Positions 17,501-24,101 of a stretch of DNA of 41,414 nucleotides are shown here, in pieces. The position numbers and the translations under genes were made by a program. Position 1 is the first letter of the stretch, and each line of letters starts with the position of its first letter. The notes below the pieces were generated by a model. That model did no database searches. It was not told the DNA's origin and was given only the letters and a program-made list of their open reading frames with translations. This DNA comes from Flavobacteriales bacterium (GTDB lineage: Bacteria > Bacteroidota > Bacteroidia > Flavobacteriales > Flavobacteriaceae): the NCBI GenBank assembly GCA_027039975.1, contig JALWFE010000053.1:1-41414 (forward strand), written 5' to 3'.

Positions 17501-17991
17501 TGATAGGGGTTTTTCTCGGGTTGATTATACTTCGCACAGATTTTATCGTTGTAATGACAATGATCGGTATAATATCACTGGCGGGCATTGTAGTTAATAA
17601 CGCTATTGTTCTACTCGATTATACCCTTTTGACTATCAAACGTAAACGTTTGGACGAAGGTTTGGACGAAGATGCACCGACGCCAATGCACATTGTACAC
17701 GAAAGCATTGTAGAAGCCGGCAAAACACGTTTGCGTCCGGTTTTACTGACAGCTATCACTACCGTCTTGGGTATGGTTCCGTTGGCTATCGGGTTGAACA
17801 TGGATTTTATCGGTTTGTTTACCAAGTTTGACCCCAATATTTATCTCGGGGGTGAAAACGTCGCTTTCTGGGGACCGTTGGCAAAAGCCGTTATCAACGG
17901 TTTGACCTTTGCCACATTCTTGACATTAGTGATTGTACCGGTGATGTTCTTTATCCAATACCGCATCAAACAACGTCTCGGATGGAAGTAA
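14554..17991 (+). CDS. RND-family efflux pump (inner-membrane proton antiporter)
   Basis: The 1145-residue protein shows the RND layout: first membrane helix at about 22-40, a large periplasmic part starting MPREALPDVAAPEVFVSTPYPG, helices 2-6, a second helix and periplasmic part after about residue 590, and helices 8-12. In helix 4 the proton-relay region reads ALGMLVDNGIVIVENI, with D409 kept and Asn at the position of the second Asp of AcrB. The helix 10-11 part includes LAGIVVNNAIVLLDY. The pair of VDN and VNN points to the broad heavy-metal/drug HAE-like group of Bacteroidota, and the substrate cannot be told. Length is about 100 residues above AcrB because of a cytoplasmic insert near 510-570. 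It is the last gene of the TetR-TolC-MFP-RND operon. Confidence 0.93.
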   Translation: MKKLHKTFGLSTLSLKNDNTVKLIIFLLTVGGLFSYINMPREALPDVAAPEVFVSTPYPGNSAEDIENLITIPLEKEFKKIRGIDEIKSTSKAGFSSIDVKFTFDIDPDKALEDVKDKIDDVIGDRDWPKDLPQNPRAMKLDFSEMRPIMNVNISGDYTPSKLKKYAEFLQDKIEQLPQISAADIRGVQDKEVEVAVDLNEMLSRNISFGNIERAIKNENLTISAGDIKENGVRRNVRVIGEFKSPEDIENLVIRKAKDKITYLKDVAKVYYKQQDAESYAREFGNPVVMLDIKKRRGANQIEASDAIKKIIDQAKAKVFPKNLHISVTNDLSNRTRTQVSDLENSIILGMLLVIGILMFFMGFRNALFVGIAIPLSMLMSFLVLDAFGVTLNTMVLFALVLALGMLVDNGIVIVENIYRYRQEGYKPFEAAKYAVGEVAWPIIASTATTLVAFIPLAFWPGIIGNFMQYLPITLITVLTSSLFVALVINPVLTKNYMKMTEKALPKSRVWRNFILFTAAAIIAFIIKIFVISRSNTTGKEIFNATGFLLGILAIWQLFYNFVLVDSIHWFQNRFLPWLERIYEKLLRYALKGKNVYMFFFGTVLLLILSFLLLKTFPPKISFFPNTQPNQIYVYIEHPVGTDIDVVDTFTKKITRKIRHYLKQKGYDYMVTSIIEQVGEGTGDPRKGAQGGKTPNRAKIIIDLVDYKYRKGVNASLILNDIRSLIKGYAGIKISADKDQHKPPTGAPVDLELIGDDYDQLLNTAIAVKKYLDKAHIPGIEELQIEVDKNKPELPVYIDREKAGRLGIHTGQVGMAMRTALYGKEVDRYKDGDDDYPINVRLDRKYRYDRQSLLNQKIVYRDQQTGRLVSVPVSAVATMKSTSSFSAIKRKDLKRVIAITSNVLEGYNANEIVQKLEKLMKLYKLPNNISYQFQGEQKEMKKNMKFLSKALMIALFLIFLILVTQFNSMTTPFIIMITVILSMIGVFLGLIILRTDFIVVMTMIGIISLAGIVVNNAIVLLDYTLLTIKRKRLDEGLDEDAPTPMHIVHESIVEAGKTRLRPVLLTAITTVLGMVPLAIGLNMDFIGLFTKFDPNIYLGGENVAFWGPLAKAVINGLTFATFLTLVIVPVMFFIQYRIKQRLGWK

Positions 17992-18025
17992 ATTAGTAAC
18001 AAGCGGTTATAGTTTATGATATTTC

Positions 18026-18063
18026 CAAAAAAAAGCAGGGTTGTTTCAATAACAACCCTGCTT
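18026..18063 (-). terminator. Strong terminator after pckA
   Basis: AAGCAGGGTTGTT (18033-18045) pairs perfectly with AACAACCCTGCTT (18051-18063). On the minus strand a run of T follows (A run at 18027-18034 on plus), so it ends pckA transcripts. It also lies just past the convergent RND gene. Confidence 0.88.
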
Positions 18064-18094
18064 GATACTTGTTACTTGCTACTAGCAACTAAAT

Positions 18095-19741
18095 TTACTT
18101 CCCCGGACATTCTTTAACCACTAGTGGATCGATATTTTTATCGCCGTAATTTTTATCAAATGCTTCGGCAAAAGCTTTGGCTAATTTTTTAGCAGTCCGG
18201 TCATAAGCTTTGGGGTCTTTCCAGGTATTTTTGGGAAATAAAATTTCGGAAGGAACACCCGGTACTTCTTTCGGGATGTTGACGTGGAACAATTTATCAT
18301 ATTCATATTCAACGTCTTTGAGCAAACCTTCCAAAGCGGCATCGACCATTTTACGGGTGTATGACAATTTCATCCGTTTGCCTACACCGTAAGGACCGCC
18401 TGTCCAACCGGTATTGATTAAATACACATCGGTTTGATGTTCTTGCATTTTTTTACCCAGCATACCGGCATAAATATCGGGATTGAGCGGCATAAACGGT
18501 TGTCCGAAAAAACGTGAAAATGTCGATTGCGGTTCAGTCACTCCGGTTTCCGTACCGGCCAATTTGGACGTATAACCCATCAAAAACCACAACATAGCCT
18601 GATGAGGATTGAGTTTGGAGATAGGTGGTAAAACCCCGTAAGCATCAGCCGTCAAGAATAATATCGTAGAAGGATGTCCCGATTTGGACGATTTTTTGAT
18701 GTTTTTTAAGTATTTCAACGGATAAGACGAACGCGAATTAGGGGTCAATCGCGTATCAAAGAAATCAAATTTGCCGTTGGGATAAACCATGGCATTTTCT
18801 ACAATAGAGCCGTGTTTGGTATATTTATCTTTGTGCATTACGGCATTATAAATTTCCGGTTCGCTTTCGGCAGTGATGTCAATCATTTTGGCATAACAAC
18901 CGTTTTCAAAATTGGCAATTCCTTTATCACTCCAACCGTGTTCGTCATCACCGAGCAAACGCCGTTTGGGATCGGCAGACAATGTGGTTTTTCCGGTACC
19001 CGACAAACCAAGCAATAAAGCCGAATCGCCTTTTTCGCCTTCATTAGCCGAACAGTGCAACGGCAAAACATTGTGGAACGGCAACAGATAATTCATTACG
19101 GTAAACAACATTTTTTTCATACTCCCCATATAAGCCGAACCGATAATCACCCCGATACGGTTATCAAAATCGGTGGCAACAGCCATATCGGTTGTCTTGC
19201 CATTAGGCAGTTTACGTAAAAGTCTTTTGTATTTTTCAGAATCTAATTTTTCATAAGGCACGTGCAGAAGCAAAAAGTCTTTATCTGCAAATATACTTTT
19301 ACCTATTTTTTTGGGAACGGGACGAAACATATTGTCAGTAAATAATGCCGCCAAAGCATGTGTCGTAACCGTCTTAACGGGTAAAGCATAACTGATATCC
19401 GCCCCGATGACGCGGTCGGTTTGATACAGATGTTTGGCTTGACTTAAAAATTCCAAGGCATCATCTACCAGCATATTAAAGGTTTTTTCGCTGACAGGTA
19501 AATTGTTTGGCGAACTCCAATCGATATTTTTGGCACTGGAACGGCGTTTGACAAAAATCGTATCTTTCGGACTGCGTCCGGTAGATTCTTTCGGAGTCCA
19601 AGTGGCAAGGGCGCCACTTTCAGAAATAATGGCTTCCTTGTTTTTAACAGCGGTTTTAATCATTTTTGACCGCTTCGGATTTTTAACGATATCTTTTTTG
19701 TACGTTTCTAAAAAATCCTTAATTTTTTTTCTATTGTCCAT
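18095..19741 (-). CDS. pckA: Phosphoenolpyruvate carboxykinase (ATP)
   Basis: With ATG 19741 the protein has 548 residues, normal for the ATP-dependent form. It converts oxaloacetate and ATP to phosphoenolpyruvate and CO2, the entry step of gluconeogenesis, in the cytosol. The kinase P-loop is GLSGTGKTTLS (245-255), and the metal and substrate residues are in LLGDDEHGWSD (262-272) and LHCSANEG (228-235). The arginine of the oxaloacetate site is within TPKESTGRSPKD. The reading frame runs 22 codons further up to 19807, but those residues are not family-like. It is a single-gene unit with its own terminator. Confidence 0.96.
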   Translation of the reverse strand: MDNRKKIKDFLETYKKDIVKNPKRSKMIKTAVKNKEAIISESGALATWTPKESTGRSPKDTIFVKRRSSAKNIDWSSPNNLPVSEKTFNMLVDDALEFLSQAKHLYQTDRVIGADISYALPVKTVTTHALAALFTDNMFRPVPKKIGKSIFADKDFLLLHVPYEKLDSEKYKRLLRKLPNGKTTDMAVATDFDNRIGVIIGSAYMGSMKKMLFTVMNYLLPFHNVLPLHCSANEGEKGDSALLLGLSGTGKTTLSADPKRRLLGDDEHGWSDKGIANFENGCYAKMIDITAESEPEIYNAVMHKDKYTKHGSIVENAMVYPNGKFDFFDTRLTPNSRSSYPLKYLKNIKKSSKSGHPSTILFLTADAYGVLPPISKLNPHQAMLWFLMGYTSKLAGTETGVTEPQSTFSRFFGQPFMPLNPDIYAGMLGKKMQEHQTDVYLINTGWTGGPYGVGKRMKLSYTRKMVDAALEGLLKDVEYEYDKLFHVNIPKEVPGVPSEILFPKNTWKDPKAYDRTAKKLAKAFAEAFDKNYGDKNIDPLVVKECPGK

Positions 19742-20035
19742 ACAAATTATTTTTAAAGTGTCGTAAAAATAACATAATTTTTTAATTGACATTGTAGCAA
19801 AAATCATATTAAGTAAATAATGAGAATATATTAGTCCTCAATTCCTCAATTCCTCAATTCCTCAATTCCTCATATCATCATATTATCATATCATCATATC
19901 ATCAAATAATAACAATATTCATTTTCTTAAATTATTTTTTTGTTTACTTTTGAGACCCAAACATAAATTATACAATTGTAAATGGACCGGATAGACAAAA
20001 AACCGTATCCCGTTACTATATAAAATATTATCAGA
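19742..20035. other. Divergent spacer with two simple-sequence tracts
   Basis: The spacer between pckA and the saccharopine dehydrogenase-type gene contains a TCCTCAATTCCTCA tract (19834-19871, four units) followed by a TATCATCATATTATCATATC tract (19872-19907). The promoter box TACTTTTG for the plus-strand gene is at 19945-19952. No pckA promoter matching the consensus could be picked out. Confidence 0.6.
19945..19952 (+). promoter_or_regulatory. -7 promoter box of the saccharopine dehydrogenase-family gene
   Basis: TACTTTTG matches TAnnTTTG and lies 83 bases before ATG 20036, leaving a leader of about 75 bases. No good -33 element is evident. Confidence 0.45.
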
Positions 20036-21409
20036 ATGAAAAAAATATTATTGATTGGCGCCGGTAAATCCACATCGTCCTTAATGGCTTATCTTAAAGA
20101 TAAAGCCGGTAGTGAAAATTTGGAAATTACCATTGTCGATAAAAATTTGTCGTTAGCGGAGAAAATAGTTGGAGGTGATAAACATTTTATTCTCAAAACA
20201 GCCAATATTTTTGACGATGAAATTCGTGCGAGTCTGATAAAAAATTCAGATTTGGTAATTTCGATGTTACCGGCACGTTTTCATATACAGGTAGCGCTTG
20301 ATGCGGTCAAATACGGTAAACATATGGTGACAGCTTCGTATGTCAGTGACGAACTCAAAGCCTTAAACGACCACGTTGTGGCAAAAGATTTGGTTTTTAT
20401 GAACGAAATCGGTTTGGATCCGGGGATTGACCACATGAGTGCCATGCGTATAATAGATAAGATAAAGCAGGGTGGCGGCAAAATGGAGTTGTTTGAGTCA
20501 TTTACGGGCGGATTGGTAGCCCCTGAAAGCGATGATAATTTGTGGCACTATAAATTTACTTGGAATCCGCGTAATGTTGTCGTTGCCGGACAAGGCGGAG
20601 TTGCCAAGTTTTTGCATGCCGGACAATATAAATATATCCCTTACCACCGCTTGTTCAGGCGTACGGAATTTTTAGATATTGACGGTTACGGTCTTTTTGA
20701 AGCCTATCCTAACCGTGATTCATTAAAATACCAATCACTTTACGGGTTGGAACACATTTCCACTTTATATCGCGGGACTATCAGACGGGTCGGTTTTTCA
20801 CGGGCTTGGAATGTGTTTGTACAGCTGGGAATGACAGACGATACTTATGTTATGGAAAATTCGGAAAATTTAACAAAACGTGATTTTGTCAACAGTTTTT
20901 TGCCTTTCAGCCCTTATGATTCGGTTGAAATGAAATTGCGTCACTATATGAATATTGATCAAGATGACGAGTTATGGCTTAAATTGGAAGAATTGGATTT
21001 GTTTGACGGTAAAACCAAGATAGGTCTGAAAAATGCAACGCCGGCTCAAATTTTACAAAAAATATTGGAAGAAAAATGGACACTCAAACCGGACGATAAA
21101 GATATGATAGTGATGTATCACAAGTTCGGATACAAAACCGGTAATACATTTAAACAGATTGATTCACAATTGGTTGTCAAAGGAGAAGATCAAATTTTTA
21201 CGGCAATGGCCAAAACAGTCGGTTTGCCTGTAGCGATAGCTTCGTTGAAGATATTGAATGGAGAAATCAAAAACCCGGGTGTTCAAATACCTATTTCCAA
21301 GGAAGTTTATGACCCTATATTGAAGGAATTGGAACAATACGGCATTGTGTTTGCCGATAAAGAAGTGCCGTTTCAATGCTATGATCCGGCAAAGCTGACA
21401 CATAAATGA
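20036..21409 (+). CDS. Saccharopine dehydrogenase-family oxidoreductase
   Basis: The 457-residue protein has an N-terminal dinucleotide fold starting MKKILLIGAGKSTSSLMAYL and a central block (NEIGLDPGIDHMSAMRIIDKI) that defines the saccharopine reductase/Lys9-like family. A C-terminal catalytic domain follows. In lysine metabolism such enzymes split or form saccharopine with NAD(P). In Bacteroidota the family is common, and some members act in carboxynorspermidine or other amino-acid pathways, so the exact reaction is not certain. No lysine-ketoglutarate reductase or aminoadipate gene is adjacent. The gene stands alone with its own promoter. Confidence 0.9.
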   Translation: MKKILLIGAGKSTSSLMAYLKDKAGSENLEITIVDKNLSLAEKIVGGDKHFILKTANIFDDEIRASLIKNSDLVISMLPARFHIQVALDAVKYGKHMVTASYVSDELKALNDHVVAKDLVFMNEIGLDPGIDHMSAMRIIDKIKQGGGKMELFESFTGGLVAPESDDNLWHYKFTWNPRNVVVAGQGGVAKFLHAGQYKYIPYHRLFRRTEFLDIDGYGLFEAYPNRDSLKYQSLYGLEHISTLYRGTIRRVGFSRAWNVFVQLGMTDDTYVMENSENLTKRDFVNSFLPFSPYDSVEMKLRHYMNIDQDDELWLKLEELDLFDGKTKIGLKNATPAQILQKILEEKWTLKPDDKDMIVMYHKFGYKTGNTFKQIDSQLVVKGEDQIFTAMAKTVGLPVAIASLKILNGEIKNPGVQIPISKEVYDPILKELEQYGIVFADKEVPFQCYDPAKLTHK

Positions 21410-21516
21410 AGCGGATTGGTGTTGATACCAATTTTTAATGTACATTAAAGTCAAGTCAATATTGGAAATTTGTTAAAAAAATGTAAGTCAGTATTTTACA
21501 TTTCAATATTATGTAT

Positions 21517-21524
21517 TATATTTG
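21517..21524 (+). promoter_or_regulatory. -7 promoter box of the HU gene
   Basis: TATATTTG is an exact TAnnTTTG box, 82 bases before the HU start codon. The leader between them is AT-rich and shows no stable hairpin. Confidence 0.6.
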
Positions 21525-21606
21525 CACACTGATTTGTTTTAGGCTTTTTAACAAAAAAGTTGTTTGTATAAAACGAAAAAATATATAACTTTAAAATATT
21601 AAGATT

Positions 21607-21894
21607 ATGACAAAAGCAGAAATTGTTAGTAAAATTGCCGAAAAGACAGGATTGGACAAAAAGGATGTCTTAACGGTTGTAGAACATTTTATGGATGAAG
21701 TTAAAAACAGTTTGACTTCCGGAGAAAATGTTTATTTAAGAGGATTTGGAAGCTTTGTTAATAAGTATAGAGCTGAAAAGATCGGTAGAAACATTTCTAA
21801 AAACACTTCTATTAAAATTCCGGCTCATTACATTCCGGCTTTCAAACCCAGCAAATCATTTGTAAATCGAATTAAAGAAAACGTAAAACCCTAA
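21607..21894 (+). CDS. HU-family nucleoid DNA-binding protein
   Basis: The 95-residue protein has the HU/IHF fold: N-terminal helices (MTKAEIVSKIAEKTGLDKKDV), then VYLRGFGSFVNKYRAEKIGRN at the base of the DNA-binding arms, and a closing helix with PAFKPSKSFVNRI. It bends and packs DNA as a dimer. In flavobacteria this HU form is regularly placed before the RNase G-family gene, as here. A 30-codon basic gene begins 5 bases after its stop and must be cotranscribed. Confidence 0.94.
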   Translation: MTKAEIVSKIAEKTGLDKKDVLTVVEHFMDEVKNSLTSGENVYLRGFGSFVNKYRAEKIGRNISKNTSIKIPAHYIPAFKPSKSFVNRIKENVKP

Positions 21895-21899
21895 GAATT

Positions 21900-21992
21900 A
21901 TGCCTAGCGGAAAAAAAAGAAAGAGAAAAAAAATTGCGACTCACAAACGTAAAAAAAGAAGTAGAGCTAATAGACACAAAAAGAAAAAGTAG
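21900..21992 (+). CDS. 30-residue very basic protein, AURKAIP1/COX24 (bS22/mS38)-like
   Basis: ATG 21900 opens a 30-codon frame ending TAG 21990-21992. The product starts MPSGKKRKRKKIATHKRKKR and ends SRANRHKKKK, with more than half of the residues Lys or Arg. The KKxxTHKRKKRxRxNRHKKK pattern is that of the small Bacteroidota proteins assigned to the AURKAIP1/COX24 domain, related to mitochondrial mS38 and actinobacterial bS22, which bind near the decoding region of the small subunit. Its place between HU and the RNase G gene, with a terminator hairpin overlapping its stop codon, supports a real gene. The ribosomal role is inferred from the family. Confidence 0.75.
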   Translation: MPSGKKRKRKKIATHKRKKRSRANRHKKKK

Positions 21993-22007
21993 GTTAGCCT
22001 ACTTTTT
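21984..22007 (+). terminator. Terminator overlapping the stop codon of the 30-residue basic gene
   Basis: AAAAAGTAGG (21984-21993) pairs with CCTACTTTTT (21998-22007) around TTAG. The upstream arm contains the TAG stop codon, so ribosomes ending translation would cover the hairpin. Confidence 0.8.
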
Positions 22008-22024
22008 CTTTTAGAAACGTTTTA

Positions 22025-22087
22025 ATAACGGTTTTATCCGTTATCATAATCGATCATTGACATATTAACCCGCAGATAAATATCTGC
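22025..22087 (+). promoter_or_regulatory. Two hairpins in the leader of the RNase G gene
   Basis: ATAACGG/CCGTTAT (22025-22031 and 22038-22044) and GCAGAT/ATCTGC (22072-22077 and 22082-22087) lie between the upstream terminator and ATG 22103. A purine stretch AGAAGGA directly abuts the start codon. No promoter box was found in this short interval, so the transcript start is unclear. Confidence 0.5.
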
Positions 22088-22102
22088 ATAAAAACAGAAG
22101 GA

Positions 22103-23650
22103 ATGGATACAGAATTAATTATCCGGTCTAATCCTTCCGCTATTGATTTTGCTTTATTAAAAGACGGTAAACTTACCGAGCTTCATAAAGAAGAGACCTT
22201 CAATAAATTTAACGTCGGCGATGTTTATATGGGTAAAATTAACAAGGTTATTCCCGGATTGAATGCCGCATTTGTTAATGTAGGAGCCCAAAAAGACGGA
22301 TTTTTGCACTATCACGATTTAGGTCCGCAAATAAAATCACTCGTTAAATATACCAAACAAATTCAATCGGGTAAACTAAAAGATTTTTCATTGAAAAATT
22401 TTAAAAAAGAACCCGATATTGACAAATCAGGGAACATAAAAGATGTTTTAAAAGCCAAACAAAGCATCGTCGTTCAGATTCTCAAAGAACCTATATCAAC
22501 CAAAGGACCGCGATTAACTTCCGAATTATCATTAGCCGGTCGATACCTGATTTTAGTCCCGTTTTATGACAAGGTTTCCGTTTCGCAAAAAATTGCCGAT
22601 GAAGCCGAAAGAAACCGTCTTAAAAGGTTGGTTCAGAGTATCAAACCGAAAAATTTCGGTGTGATTATCAGAACAGCCGCCAATGAAAAAAAAGTAGCGG
22701 ATTTGGATAAAGACCTGCAAAACCTCCTCAATAAATGGCAGGTTTTGTCTCAAAAAATTCAAAATGCCCATCCACCGCAACGGATTTACGGTGAAGATAA
22801 CAGAGTAACGACCATGTTGCGTGATATTCTCAACGATTCATTTACCAAAATTGTCGTAGATGACGAACTTTTATATCTCGAAATTTTGGATTTTATCAAA
22901 CAAATCGCTCCCGATTTGGAATCTATTGTCAAATTGCACAACTCATCCACGCCGATTTTTGAAAAATACGGTATAGAAAGACAAATTAAATCTTCATTCG
23001 GTAAAACCGTTATGATGGACAAAGGGGCTTATCTTATCATTGAACACACCGAAGCCATGCACGTAATAGACGTCAATAGTGGAAATTCTTCGGATAAAAC
23101 CCAATCGCAAGAAGAAAATTCACTGCAAGTCAATCTGAAAGCGGCAACCGAAATTGCCCGTCAATTGCGTTTACGGGATATGGGCGGTATCATAGTTGTG
23201 GATTTTATCGATATGAAAAGCCCTGAAAATCGCAAAAAATTGTACGAACATATGAAAAATGTCATGGCAGATGACCGTGCCAAACATAAGATTTTGCCCT
23301 TATCACGTTTCGGATTGATGCAAATAACACGGCAACGTTTCAGACCGGAACGTAACATCAATACCAAAGAAAAAAATCCAAGTTTGGTTCATAAAGAAGA
23401 AACCGATGCGCCTATTACGTTGATTTCCAGATTTGAAGAAGATATCAAACGTCTAACGGAAAAAGGTCATAAAAATATTCATTTACACGTACATCCTTTT
23501 ATTGCCGCTTATTTGACCAAAGGTTTTTGGTCTTTGAGACGTAAATGGCAATGGCAGTATAAGGCTAGAATCAAGGTTCAACCGCGTGATTCGTTTAAAT
23601 ATTTGGAATACAAATATTTTGCACCTGATAATTCGGAATTAATACCTTAA
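22103..23650 (+). CDS. rng: Ribonuclease E/G family endoribonuclease
   Basis: The 515-residue enzyme has the S1 RNA-binding domain near the N terminus (FNVGDVYMGKINKVIPGLNAAFVNVGAQKDGFLH) and the RNase H-like catalytic part, with D323 in HVIDVNSGN and D367 in GGIIVVDFIDM. Their spacing is nearly that of D303 and D346 of E. coli RNase E. The zinc-link cysteines of RNase E (CPxC) are absent; the matching region reads MQITRQRFRPERNIN. There is no long C-terminal scaffold, so it is RNase G-like in length. It should process rRNA and start mRNA decay. Placement after HU and the small basic gene is the common flavobacterial order. Confidence 0.93.
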   Translation: MDTELIIRSNPSAIDFALLKDGKLTELHKEETFNKFNVGDVYMGKINKVIPGLNAAFVNVGAQKDGFLHYHDLGPQIKSLVKYTKQIQSGKLKDFSLKNFKKEPDIDKSGNIKDVLKAKQSIVVQILKEPISTKGPRLTSELSLAGRYLILVPFYDKVSVSQKIADEAERNRLKRLVQSIKPKNFGVIIRTAANEKKVADLDKDLQNLLNKWQVLSQKIQNAHPPQRIYGEDNRVTTMLRDILNDSFTKIVVDDELLYLEILDFIKQIAPDLESIVKLHNSSTPIFEKYGIERQIKSSFGKTVMMDKGAYLIIEHTEAMHVIDVNSGNSSDKTQSQEENSLQVNLKAATEIARQLRLRDMGGIIVVDFIDMKSPENRKKLYEHMKNVMADDRAKHKILPLSRFGLMQITRQRFRPERNINTKEKNPSLVHKEETDAPITLISRFEEDIKRLTEKGHKNIHLHVHPFIAAYLTKGFWSLRRKWQWQYKARIKVQPRDSFKYLEYKYFAPDNSELIP

Positions 23651-23652
23651 AT

Positions 23653-23684
23653 AAAAACGCCCTCGCAATAGAGGGCGTTTTTTA
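23653..23684 (+). terminator. Strong terminator after the RNase G gene
   Basis: ACGCCCTC (23657-23664) and GAGGGCGT (23671-23678) pair around GCAATA, extended by A and T runs. It starts two bases after the stop codon. Confidence 0.9.
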
Positions 23685-24101
23685 TTTCTAACTTTTTGAT
23701 AAACTAACTGTTATAAGCTTCAATAAAACCCCTGCGGGCTTCGGGAACGGCAATGTTGAGCTGTAAACCTAAATTCACTTTTTTGCATAAAAAATTAATA
23801 AAAAGAAAAAATTTTTATACACTAATAATTTGTTTTTTGTCCAAGTTTGTTAAAAATGCAAAAAATGGCATAAAAATTGAATTATAAATTTATGTTTGTT
23901 TACGACTTTACAAAATGTTAACGAAATATTTTGTGATTTTTTTCAGTTTTTTTTAATTCACAATTCAATAAAATAAAATTAAAAATATAACATTATTAAA
24001 TGTTTACGTTATAATTTTATAAATTTTCAAGCAAATTATATATTGCTCGTAAATTTGACAGCATCAAAAATATTAAATTGTATCCCTAAAAAATTTTAGA
24101 T
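23685..24101. other. 417-base spacer with a possible gene remnant and the A2M promoter
   Basis: Most of the spacer is extremely AT-rich. A more GC-rich patch (23728-23763) lies in an open minus-strand frame (23704-23814) without a start codon. It would encode ...NLGLQLNIAVPEARRGF... and then stop, possibly the tail of a lost gene. TAAATTTG at 24050-24057 is a -7 box 44 bases before the A2M start. Nothing else is seen. Confidence 0.4.
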
